Shown: positions 11,765 to 21,780 of the stretch, piece by piece
Position numbering within the stretch: position 1 is the stretch's first letter
How the letters are laid out: every line of letters starts with the position of its first letter
Assembly (NCBI RefSeq): GCF_014805685.1
Contig: NC_060886.1
Coordinates: 18,680,108 to 18,744,107 of the forward strand
Length of the DNA: 64,000 bases
DNA from: Silurus meridionalis
Lineage: Eukaryota > Chordata > Actinopteri > Siluriformes > Siluridae
Reading direction: 5' to 3'
Position numbers and translations under genes: made by a program
The notes under the pieces: generated by a model
What the model was told of the DNA's origin: nothing
Seen by the model: the letters and a program-made list of their open reading frames with translations, nothing else
Databases searched by the model: none

Positions 11765-12967
11765 GGCATGCTCAAACATGCTTGCTATTTACATTTAAAC
11801 ATAAAATGCTCAACTTTAACCTATATTCACTCAAGTAAATTGTCAGAACCACCAACATCTTGAAAGAGTTCGATGTCACATATGGTTTAGGCCCACCCTG
11901 ATGAGTACAGAAGTGAATCCTACTGTGGCATGTGCCATCCATCGCCAGGGTCCCAGGGTGCAACTGCCCTTATCCACACTGGAAGCAAAAGCTGGCAGGG
12001 TCCCGATTTCACCCGGGTGACCAAGCAGATGGGTGTCTGCATGGTGTTGTGACAATGCTGCATGAGCATGAGTGTGAAGACAAGTGTCTCTGTATCAGTT
12101 GAAGGAGATGGGTGTAGCCATGAAGTGGGGCAAAGTCCTGTTTAAATACTTGCTTAAAGTAAATAAAGTGAATATCCTGAATGAAACTGCACACTAGTTC
12201 ATTTTATTTAGAAAACATTCTGACATTATTCTGACATGGTGTAATCCCATTACGGATATAATGTAATCTGCATAATAGCCCTCTCTACAGAGATTAGTGT
12301 GTATATTAACGAGCTGTTCATTTAATATAATATGCAGACAATGTATGCAGGTCGTAACCCTTTTGCCCTCATGTGTAGCCTGGCTGTCAATCATATTTCA
12401 GACAGAACTAAAGGTGTCTGACATTGCCTGTGAGTTATGATAGGGATATAGCATATGGATATAGTCTAGGCTATCGACTTTTCCATTAAGGTCTTACATT
12501 CAATACATTTAAAACAGTGTTCTTTCTGAAGGGACCACTCCAGAGAGAATTTAAAAAATGTATTTCCATTCATTCCTTTTGAAAAGTCTTCCTGTGAAAC
12601 AATGAGATTAATTTACCCCTCTTCTTCATACAGATGTTACACTGATATTCAAAACTAATTTCAGATTACCTTTTCTTCACTATGCTTTATTTCATCAGAT
12701 TAGTGTTTAAAACCTTAAAATTTGTAGCAAGGGAATTACAATCCTTTCCTTGTCTACCATATAAAACATGTGCATGCAACAACACCAGATATCAGTTCTA
12801 ATCTACTTTTCCCTGCTAATATTCCTTAGTTGTACTGAAGATGGTATACAGAAATTCTGACTGAACCGTAATATAATTTTGAAAAGAAAAATAGGGATAT
12901 CAGGGATATGTGTAGTGCTAGATACTTTTTCAAGCTACTAGTCCTCTGCTGCTCAGTCCTATTAGAG

Positions 12968-12969
<2 letters not shown>
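11765..12969. other. Unique noncoding DNA
   Basis: The stretch 11880-12130 is locally GC-richer (cgccagggtcccagggtgcaa, tttcacccgggtgacc) and may be an old unidentified repeat. The rest is AT-rich with no frames or recognisable elements. Confidence 0.45.

Positions 12970-13050
<81 letters not shown>
12970..13050. repeat. (GT)n microsatellite, left arm of a foldback
   Basis: About 40 pure GT units, among the longest tracts here. It is followed 135 bp later by a CA tract on the same strand, so the two are inverted repeats of each other. Confidence 0.97.
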
Positions 13051-13052
<2 letters not shown>

Positions 13053-13183
13053 GGGCTGAACTCTGTCCGCTGGGATGCTTGTCTCTGTTGAGGTCTGTCA
13101 GGGAACCAGCTACTTGGATGTGTCATGATTGCACTAATTACTGAGAGCCAGTGAAAGCTTTGACAAGGACGACCACAACTTGT

Positions 13184-13185
<2 letters not shown>

Positions 13186-13246
<61 letters not shown>
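13186..13246. repeat. (CA)n microsatellite, right arm of a foldback
   Basis: About 30 pure CA units. It is complementary in sense to the GT tract at 12970-13050, with about 135 bp of unique loop between them. Confidence 0.97.
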
Positions 13247-13251
<5 letters not shown>

Positions 13252-13880
13252 TTACACAATCTTGGTAAAATCCTGCTGCTTCAAACTGATAACCAAAAGC
13301 ACATGATATAATTTTTTTAGGAAACACTAAATGTGCAAAGCAAGAAAAAAAAAAAAAAGTCCAGACTCAACCACAAAGCAAAACGTGTTTTTTTCTGTTA
13401 CAAAGTCTTAATTCATAAATTCTTAAAGCCAGATTCATCCCAGCTTCTTCCAGATGCGGTTTCTGAGCCAGTTAGCAGAAAATAGTCTAACACAAGCAGC
13501 AGCCAAAGAGCAGCTAAGCACACAAGACGCACCCTTAACCCTGTTAGCACAACACAGAGGGGACTCTTAACTCTGTGTGTGCCACCAGTGAACTGTTAAT
13601 AATCTCATTACACGCCATTTAAAGAGATCACAATGAACCAGTTACTGTGAACAGCTCATACCTTACCAATGGGACTCGGAACATTGGACTATGCCTCTCC
13701 ATATGTTCAAAAGATTAAAAGGAGTGCGAAAAAAATGGAGGTGTGAAAAGATATGGCCAATGTTAAATGGAACGAGAAGTGACAGTTTACATCTCCGCCT
13801 ACAATTAACACATTCATGTTTTATTTTTTGACTCTTTAGCACTAGGCCGACCCCTCTCTCTTCCTCTCCCTTTTTCTCTC
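13247..13880. other. Unique noncoding DNA
   Basis: No gene or mobile element seen. A poly-A run lies at 13345-13358 and pyrimidine-rich sequence begins near 13850. Parts of 13430-13700 have balanced composition. Confidence 0.45.
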
Positions 13881-13899
13881 GATCTTTCCCTCACACTCT

Positions 13900-14150
13900 C
13901 CCTCTCTCTGGCTGTGATAATGCATGTTGTCAGCTTTGTTTAGCAGGCCAGATCTGGGCGAGCGGTGGGCTGGTGCAGGCATTTGACAGATTGAAGGTTC
14001 AGCGATAGGGCTATCATGACAGATGGAAGCTGGCATCAATGTTCTGAGAGCGCCAATCACAGGGGACCTGCCCCCCTCATTCGTCAGGCCGCTTTTTTGA
14101 ACCCCCCCACACCCCCTCCCAAACACACTTATGACGAGAGGACGAGCGAG
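13900..14150. promoter_or_regulatory. Candidate conserved noncoding block, part 1
   Basis: High-complexity sequence with many CpGs for this window (gggcgagcggtggg, agcgataggg, gagcgccaatcacagg, ttcgtcaggccgc). It includes a TTTGACAGATTG homeodomain (TALE-type TGACAG) word and TATCATGACAGATG. There are no repeats or coding signal. It continues beyond a GT tract into parts 2 and 3. The block stands out strongly from its flanks, but the enhancer role is inferred. Confidence 0.4.
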
Positions 14151-14154
14151 TGGG

Positions 14155-14156
<2 letters not shown>

Positions 14157-14218
<62 letters not shown>

Positions 14219-14222
14219 TGTG
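14157..14222. repeat. (GT)n microsatellite inside a unique block
   Basis: About 30 GT units splitting the conserved-looking block. A unique spacer of about 90 bp follows before the next SSR. Confidence 0.97.
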
Positions 14223-14319
14223 TAACTGAAAGATGGCATTGTTAAGCAGTGCATCTGTGAGACTGACTCTCTTTTGATGGAGGCATAAGGCAGAAGGAGG
14301 GGGAAGGGGAAGAAAGGGG

Positions 14320-14320
<1 letters not shown>
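14223..14320. promoter_or_regulatory. Candidate conserved noncoding block, part 2
   Basis: A short unique segment between GT and GA tracts, becoming G/A-rich toward the right. Included because both neighbours look constrained. Confidence 0.2.

Positions 14321-14321
<1 letters not shown>

Positions 14322-14368
<47 letters not shown>
14322..14368. repeat. (GA)n microsatellite
   Basis: A GA tract preceded by G-rich purine sequence, making about 80 bp of pure purine on the + strand (H-DNA or G-rich structure potential). Confidence 0.97.
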
Positions 14369-14372
<4 letters not shown>

Positions 14373-14720
14373 GGGCCCAAAGCACAGGCCGGTCACTGGT
14401 GCAACGCCAATCTCTGATATGATAGCAGCCATACTCCCGGGAATAACCACAAAACTTTCAAACATCCTGAGCAGAGGGAAGACCCCAAGGGAAGAAGAAG
14501 AGAGATGATAGACAGATATTTCCCCTCCCCTTTCAAGTATGTCTGTGATTTTTCATTAACACTGTATTAATTGCCAGCCCCCGAGCACTCCGCAGTCTTT
14601 TACAAACAGCCATTAAGAGGGACATCAAATATGGTTTTGACTTTTCTTTAAAAAGCTGGCTCTCTGTGATAAAGCAGTGTCAGCACATAACTGAATCCTG
14701 CTCTGACCTACTTAATGGTT
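14369..14720. promoter_or_regulatory. Candidate conserved noncoding block, part 3
   Basis: High-complexity sequence with CpGs (gcaacgccaatc, actcccgggaat, cccccgagcactccgcag), GTATTAATTGCC homeodomain words, and GGACATCAAATATGG followed by TTAAAAAGCTGG. No frames or repeats. With part 1 this is the most enhancer-like stretch of the left half of the window. Confidence 0.4.
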
Positions 14721-16170
14721 GCTATTATGGGTTAAAATCAATTACAAACAAAAGACGAATCGGGCTTTGAATACTCCTTAAAACATCTTAAAGTGTTATG
14801 AGTTTTAATAAGACAAAAAAGAGCGATAGCTTGTTAGTTGTATTCTGCTTTAATTACTTTGACAAATATAGATTATGTCTATATGCAAAATTATTCTAAA
14901 GCACGAACCATCCACCTGGACCTGTTCAGTAGGGAGATAGATTAAGAAAGCTTTTGCTTTAGCACAGATGCTAATGATGATATGATAACAGCACAAACTT
15001 AGCCCTCGGCTCTTAGCTCTCAGCACACTCGAATCTGATTTGTAAGGACATATAATTTTAATGCAAAAATCATTGGAGGGTATTAGCTAATAAGCTACCA
15101 TCTATACATAGGAAAGAAATGGCTATTTCTGTACATATGTAAGGTCCTCTGTTTAATGAGCTTGACATATTTTTACACTTATTTGCTACAATTCAGCAGG
15201 TAAATATGCTTAAATCTTGTGTGAAAATATTTGTGAAAAGAAATCCACATAAAACACACTTATATCCTCTACATTTCATTCAGTGTCCAGGTAGACACAA
15301 GTAACTTTCTGACATGGAGCTCTGTTGATGTATGTATAAATTGTTTAAAAGTGGAACCTCATTGTTTGTGTGTATGCTTAAAGGAACACATTGTGGATGC
15401 AGGGTTGTAGTGTTGGGGCCTTAGGGTGTCCTGTCTCAGGCTTGGCTAGTTATCAGAGGTCCAACTGTCCACCCAGAGGACATCACACACGTACACACCC
15501 ATACACACACACACTCATGGCCGAGACCTTGACAGCACTGATATGCTGACACACACCATCTTCAGGAGGAAGTGCATTCAGAAGACCATAATGGCTATGA
15601 GAAACAATGCCTTGGGCCTTTGGGGAGCGAGTTGGACAGCAAAGCTTTACCTTTGGTAACTGATAAATTTGACTCAGTGAAGTAAATATGTTTATATAAT
15701 ATTTATAATACAATTCCTAATTAAACACATGCTAATAACATAGTGTTATTTGAACAGTTACAAATAATTCGTGAAGTTTTCTATTTAGTCAACGTGTACG
15801 GATGAATTTTTGCGTGTCAGTGAATTGGTCAGCAAGAAGGACTTACTAATACTGTAAATGGCTTAAGGTTTGGTGGGTTATTAATTAAAAAATGTATTAA
15901 ATTAGTGTAGTATTAGAAAGATACTATGGTGTGGGATGTGCTATTATTTAATCAGCCTGATTAATAAATATTCAACCAGCTTGATTGGACAAATAAGAGA
16001 ATGATTAGTCACATTTTATTTCTTGTGCTGCTAATCCACAGAGGTGAACATATAAGGTCTGGAGCATCATTTGTACACAGAGAGCAAGAGTTCAACACGG
16101 CAGAGCTTTGCTATGTGAAACAGTTACTCATTTCAAATTAAAGTAATGTCTTAGGCAGTCTCTTCCCTTA
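14721..16170. other. AT-rich noncoding DNA
   Basis: Nothing recognised. A few TAATTA-type words occur, for example ttattaattaaaa near 15880. Confidence 0.5.
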
Positions 16171-16179
16171 GTTATCCAA

Positions 16180-16440
16180 GCTTGTTTGGATGTGGGCAGA
16201 AAAACTTAACAGGAGGGGAGTGCAGTGAAAAGCAGTCGACATTTCCAGTTCAAAAAAGTCCTTCCTTCTCCCCAGAGAGTCTGTCTCATCCCTATGATGG
16301 CCAATAATAGCCCATTGTAGTCAAATGCTCCCTCTCCTGCGCGTGACAGAATGGGGACGCCTTATTTACAGAGGAGGAGAAAAAGCTAACGCATTGGGCC
16401 CACTCCCCATGCGAAAATACTGCTGACAGAGAGAGCAAGG
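16180..16440. promoter_or_regulatory. Candidate conserved noncoding island
   Basis: Balanced composition with CpGs (cagtcgacat, cctgcgcgtgacag, gggacgcctt, gctaacgcattgg) and the ATGATGGCCAATAATAGCC word. No repeats. Role inferred. Confidence 0.3.
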
Positions 16441-17090
16441 AAGAGAGAGAGATAGTGGGGAAGAGAAGAAGAACTTTTCCAGCAAAATCATAGCTTTCTC
16501 CTTCAAGGTGATGTTACACTTACTTATATTTATAGTTGCATTTAGGAACACAGAGGCCTGGTGACAGTGTGCTGCTGGCCTGCCTTTATAAACCTGCTCC
16601 TCGCTTGTTCTACTTCTGCGCCTGCCTGGCACCAGCTCAACCTTACACAGACAATCAATAATTCTACTCTGCTGTTTTTATAACATTTTTCTTGCCATGT
16701 TTAATAACAAAGTAAACAGATAAAAATAGCAAAATATTTCTATACCTTTTATATTTAAAAAGTTGGATAGTGAAATGTAGCTAGTATATGTATAAATGTA
16801 TAACAGTCTGTTTTGTTTTCAGTCTCATGAAATATAGCGTTGAAAGTTTATTGGATGTCAAATGTAATTGTGGATTGCATGGAATATAATATCCGATATA
16901 TCTGTTAGTGCTGTGTTTCAGCAAAATCCTGTTTAAAGGAATCTGAAGACGAGCCTGTCAGTGCATAGTCACATGGCATTACAGGAGGCAGTGTGCACAC
17001 TCTGATTCATTATCGTACTCTATTCTGCTTCATTACAGCCTCCATGCATATTAATGAGGGCAAATGGAACATAAGACAGGTAGAAACACA

Positions 17091-17091
<1 letters not shown>
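16441..17091. other. Unique noncoding DNA
   Basis: AT-rich in the middle. The last 150 bp contain CATATTAATGAGG near 17046. No element identified. Confidence 0.45.

Positions 17092-17132
<41 letters not shown>
17092..17132. repeat. (CA)n microsatellite
   Basis: A pure CA tract, followed by degenerate CA-rich sequence to about 17255. Confidence 0.96.
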
Positions 17133-17135
<3 letters not shown>

Positions 17136-17393
17136 AGTTTGAAGACATCACACACATGGTATGCTCGAATACAACACAAAGCACAAAACAGCAAACACAT
17201 GCACAAGGCATTCACAGACACTCAACACAAACGAAACATGACACACATACACAGGCAACTCTAACCAAGACTTGGGGGAAATAAGTCATGGTGTAAATTG
17301 CACTGGTGGTCACCTTGATGGCACCACACAGTTTTCCTCCACCCAGAATCCAACTGGTTCCTCAATTTAAAGAGGCTTTCATTATACTGTATA

Positions 17394-17394
<1 letters not shown>

Positions 17395-17449
<55 letters not shown>
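17395..17449. repeat. (CA)n microsatellite
   Basis: A pure CA tract of about 27 units, the second within 300 bp. Confidence 0.97.
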
Positions 17450-17451
<2 letters not shown>

Positions 17452-17538
17452 TAATGGCTAATTATGGAGCATGTGAGCGTATTGAACTGGCTGGTCCTTC
17501 ACCATTACTGTCTGGGGAAAGGACACCACTGAGGAAAG

Positions 17539-17540
<2 letters not shown>

Positions 17541-17622
<82 letters not shown>
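17541..17622. repeat. (TC)n microsatellite, polypyrimidine
   Basis: About 41 uninterrupted TC units, the longest CT/GA tract in the window. Strong H-DNA potential. Confidence 0.97.
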
Positions 17623-17624
<2 letters not shown>

Positions 17625-18869
17625 GCTATTGTATTCTAGCACCAACGAATACATCATATCTAAGGCCTATAAAATTAAAGCGAGCACATAACAATGTAAA
17701 ATCAATGATTCACATACTTACTTCTAAACAACAGATATTATACAATGTGCGATCACACAACCTTCTAGTGGTATAACACAAACCACCTTTGACAGAAGAG
17801 CTCAAAAGTAAACCCAATTATTAGATAGCGAGTGAATCAAAGGGTGACGCAGAGAAAAATGGACTGACAGGGTATAAACATCACTCAGTCACTCAGTTTG
17901 TAAGTCCAAGGAGAAGCACAAGAATGAGCTTAGATGAGAGAAGGTTCTTTGGCAGTTCATCAGACTGTCAAACTGCTGTGTGAGGAGAAGAGATGAACTT
18001 CTCTGTGCAGGTAGATGGGCTGTCAGTTGGAGTAGGCCTGTCTGCAGGACTGGTCAGGAATTAACCTCTCAGAAAGCAGGCGAATGGACACAAGTTAAAA
18101 CATAAAAGACATACACATGATGAAATCACATGCCAAATTTAGCATAGCTTTTAAATGTCAATTCTGAAGAAATACGTGAAAAGCTAGAAATGCAAGAGCC
18201 CCACTAATACAGATTTCCAGTTAATCCAGTTTATTTTGCCTACAGCTGAATCTAGTGTTCTTATTTTCTGAATTTCAGCTTAAATTGTTGACATTTTTTC
18301 TCTCCCAGGCTGGTGCCATAGACTCAGGCCATTCTTCAGGTGTCCCAAAGGTGAGTTCTCCCTGCACCTGTGCACCTGCCACATGGTTAATCCTTCCCTC
18401 GTGACTATAGCTACGTCTGCATTTTAGCCCCTCTGGCCTAGTTTTTACAATTCCCAATCCTAATGCACATGGAGTAACAAGCATAAGTCAAAAGCAGACG
18501 TACAGTCAGAAGTCACATTTCATAATCTTTTAAGAGCAGATTATTATGCTTTACTTAGCAGTTCATTGCAAAAGTAGCCTAAGCCATAACCTTAAACTAA
18601 GCTAGCATTCTACTCTGAAACAAGCATTTCAGAATTTACCTGAGATCATCCATCCTCACTCCTGAGACACTGTAAACACATAATAGTTTATGCACTAACT
18701 AACTTCATAATGAAGAATTTCCAGTTTCTGTTAGAGCATTAATATGACCTCAAAATTTAAAGCACAGTATCAGTCTCTCTATTTGTCTTCCGAGTCATAG
18801 CTAATTCCCAAGACTTCTCAAGAATTATATTAGCAGTAAGAATAGAGGAGAAAGGCTGGAAATAAATAA
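17623..18869. other. Unique noncoding DNA
   Basis: No gene, RNA or transposon recognised. Composition becomes more balanced around 18290-18480 without clear features. Confidence 0.45.
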
Positions 18870-19085
18870 GTGCAGTGCAGTTCGCTTTGGGATTGTGGAG
18901 CTGAGGTGGTTTGCTTGAGCATTATAGCACTAATTAGCAGAAGATTACTATGCAGTGTGTGAGGCCGTGGTCCAGAAAGACATCATTAGGCCTGGTGATG
19001 GGGAGATGCCTGCAGCACATTGATCCTAGGGCTACAGGCACAATGCATACTGCAGACTTTCTAATTAGGCCTGAGGCACACTATG
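18870..19085. promoter_or_regulatory. Candidate conserved noncoding island
   Basis: High-complexity DNA with CACTAATTAGCAG and TTTCTAATTAGGCC, two strong homeodomain-type cores about 115 bp apart. CATTAGGCCTGG partly repeats as attaggcctgag. There are no repeats or frames. Role inferred. Confidence 0.35.
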
Positions 19086-19550
19086 TGTGGCTGACTGTTT
19101 TATGTCGGTGTGCTTGTGAATATATCTGAATTTTGGCATGTAAAGAATAAGTATATATTCAAGAAGGCTTTTATGCATATTCATGGGTGAATACACACAA
19201 TGTATGAACCACTGGATGAACTTACAATCAGACTCATAATGCATATAAATAGCCAATAACAAATTTTCGAAGACTGAGCTATACCTCTTTAGTACATAGT
19301 ATTCCTCTTGACAAAGTTGGTCCAGATAATATGCATACCTAATATGATAGATTTTACTAGATTATAGATAAGAGTTGATTAGAAAATATGCATTCAAGAC
19401 CACAGCCTCAATTAAAACTAAGCCACAAGAACATAAAAACAAATATTTACAGCATAAAAAATGTTTTATGGATAGAATAATTTAAGGACAAAAAAATGAA
19501 ACTGTTGAATTAAACATAAGCATTTTGTAAAAATGGCATGACAATGTATG

Positions 19551-19656
<106 letters not shown>

Positions 19657-19942
19657 CAACTTTATCGTCATTGCATAGTACAGGTACAAAGCAACGAAAT
19701 GCAGTTTGGCATCTACCAGAAGTGCAAAATGTAGCTGTCGTGCAAAAGTGCAGATAACTATCTAGCATATTTACAAACAAGGCTATTTCAGTGCAGAGAT
19801 GTGTGGACATTCAGGAGTACAGTGAATAAATATAAAGGTGTACAGTGATTAAGAAGAATGTGCAGAAATGAAAGGTTACAATATCACAAGATTATGGCAT
19901 TTAAGGAGTTAGCAAGCTGAATAAACAGTCACCTATATATAA

Positions 19943-19946
<4 letters not shown>
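19657..19946 (-). mobile_element. Non-LTR retrotransposon 3' UTR remnant
   Basis: Caactttatcgtcattgcat, then gtacaggtac and caacgaaatgcag, match the 3' ends of fish LINEs of the L2/Rex-like group (minus-strand sense: CATTTCGTTG ... caatgacgataaagttg). Downstream the sequence keeps the typical short gtgcagaaatg / gtacagtg words. No coding region is joined here, so it is a 5'-truncated or interrupted copy. Assignment is by remembered motif; the clade is uncertain. Confidence 0.6.
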
Positions 19947-20020
<74 letters not shown>

Positions 20021-20029
20021 TATATACAC
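19947..20029. repeat. (TA)n microsatellite
   Basis: About 35 TA units plus a short AATATATATACAC tail, embedded in the LINE-like 3' region. Cruciform-prone. Confidence 0.97.
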
Positions 20030-20240
20030 ATACGTTATATACAAAAATGAATGTGAAATGTTGGGCAGAATATACATTAATGATAAAGATACATATAGAT
20101 AAAAAAGTGCAGATGTACTGAGGAGTGAAAAAGATATACTATGTAGTATGTACATGTATTGTACAGAGGTTATATACAGTCTTTTGTTTGTGTTTGTTTG
20201 TGTTTGTTTGTGTACACCTGGCAGTGGAAACAATTGACTC
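20030..20240 (-). mobile_element. Possible continuation of the LINE 3' region
   Basis: AT-rich sequence with repeated gtacag / gtgcag words like those at 19657-19946, ending in three copies of a 10-bp TGTTTGTTTG-type unit (20181-20212). Coding sequence is not visible, so the link to the LINE is tentative. Confidence 0.3.
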
Positions 20241-21019
20241 TGATTGATAATTTGACTGCAGAGAAAAACTAATAAGTGTTAGAATAAGTGTTTTAACTTA
20301 ACTGATGCTGCGAACTGAATCTCAAAACACTACGTTACTGCAATTCATAAACAAAGTTATATTTATTATTATTATATAAGCTAAATTTATTTTTAACTGT
20401 TGTCAACTTAGACCTGTAATCTGCCAGTTGACAGTTCAGAAATAAAAAGCAGCAATATAGCTTTAATAAATAGCACACCCTGTACACATTTAAATAATGA
20501 ACCTAATATTTGAATAGCTCATAAATCTATGCTGAAGGAGTCAGTGGATTTTTTTTTTTTTTTACATTTAATGGGTTCCCTGGCTAAAAACATTTGAGGC
20601 TCTGTTCTACAGGACTATAAAACTGTGCATAATATTAAATGTGTTAATTTGCTCACTTTTGCCCTTACAATCCAAAAAGGTAGAAAGTGTGTGTGATAAG
20701 AGTTGTGATTCATATGTGGCTTACTTAATTGTAAAACCATCTGACTTCATTATAGAATTCTGTATCCTTATATTCATCCACATTCTATGTGCTGAGATGG
20801 AGAACCAAAAGTTTTAATAAACATTGATCACACTGTCCAATTACATATTGGAAGTCTGATTATAGTTTGGAAAGGCCCTGTACTTTAGGTTTATTCTCAT
20901 CCAAATTCTACATAGTAATGATGAAAAGAGTGTGACCTTGAACCCCAAAACAGGCCTCTCGTCACTACCCACTTATTCTGGCAGTGATTTATGTGCTTTT
21001 CATTTGTCCTGCTCGTATG
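20241..21019. other. AT-rich noncoding DNA
   Basis: No recognisable element. A poly-T run lies near 20550-20563. Confidence 0.5.
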
Positions 21020-21400
21020 TTTAGAATTTTATTTACTTACTTTGCATATCGCACCGTATGCTCATAAAGAGGAGGAATGGGGGTGTCGATCGGCTTGTCC
21101 TCATCCTGTCTCTCTACTTCTCTCTCTCCTTTCCCCGTCTCGCTTAGAGTCGGAGTTATGATAATCAGCTGATTAGTTGCTGAAGTCCTTTTCCCTCAGG
21201 CTTCTTTGTGTGTAAAATCCTCTCACTCAATTGACATGTGGACATCATCAGGCTGATGAAATTCAGTAGTAATGAACAAGTGGGATGGGGCATCTGCACG
21301 GGGACCCCAAACCCTCCATGCTAATGCAGAGAGCTGCTGCTTTCCACGTGCTGTCCCTGTGGAACGCCTGATGGAAGTGTGCAGAGATGCATATTCAAAC
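21020..21400. promoter_or_regulatory. Candidate conserved noncoding island with palindromic core
   Basis: CpG-retaining balanced DNA (catatcgcaccgtatg, gtgtcgatcggc, ccccgtctcgc, gagtcggagt). At 21162-21175 there is a perfect 14-bp palindrome, taatcagctgatta, combining two inverted homeodomain half-sites around the E-box CAGCTG. CCATGCTAATGC near 21317 is POU-like. No repeats or frames. This is the best defined binding-site-like motif in the window; function is inferred. Confidence 0.4.
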
Positions 21401-21429
21401 TAGCACCTTCAGAGAAGCATACCGCATGA

Positions 21430-21481
21430 ACAGAGAAAAAGAGAGAGAAAGAAAGAGAGAGAGAGGGTTAGAGTCAGAGAG

Positions 21482-21519
<38 letters not shown>

Positions 21520-21540
21520 AGAGAGGCAGAGAGAGAAAGG
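21430..21540. repeat. Degenerate GA-rich tract
   Basis: Imperfect GAGA/GAAA repeats, purer at about 21490-21516. Almost entirely purine on the + strand. Confidence 0.9.
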
Positions 21541-21780
21541 AAGCTGAGTGGCCTGACCCATGCTAATTTGGAGGCAGATTATTTTGCATCAGCCACAGTA
21601 ACGATGTGACAGTTCATTTGTGAACAGGCAGAGGAAGAGAGGAATGGAGGATGATAAGAAGAGAGCAAAGAGGGATGGGGGCGGTGATGCTTGGCTGGAC
21701 GCAGGTGTTGGTCTGCTCTGCTCCTAGCTGTCAATGGGGGCTGCTGTCAAATTATCTCTTTTTAAAGGGCTTATACAAAA
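21541..21780. promoter_or_regulatory. Candidate conserved noncoding island
   Basis: CCCATGCTAATTTGG (POU/homeodomain-like), GATTATTTTGCATCAG and GTAACGATGTGACAG occur in non-repetitive sequence. It is separated from the previous island by the GA-rich tract and may be the same regulatory unit. Inference only. Confidence 0.28.

Noticed and set aside
13842..14465. 207-codon minus-strand open frame
   Set aside because: It is open only because it crosses GA and GT tracts, giving Ser-Leu and His-Thr runs. The rest has no protein-like features.
16962..16976. miR-153-like tgcatagtcaca
   Set aside because: A twelve-base match by chance; the rest of the mature sequence and the hairpin partner are absent.
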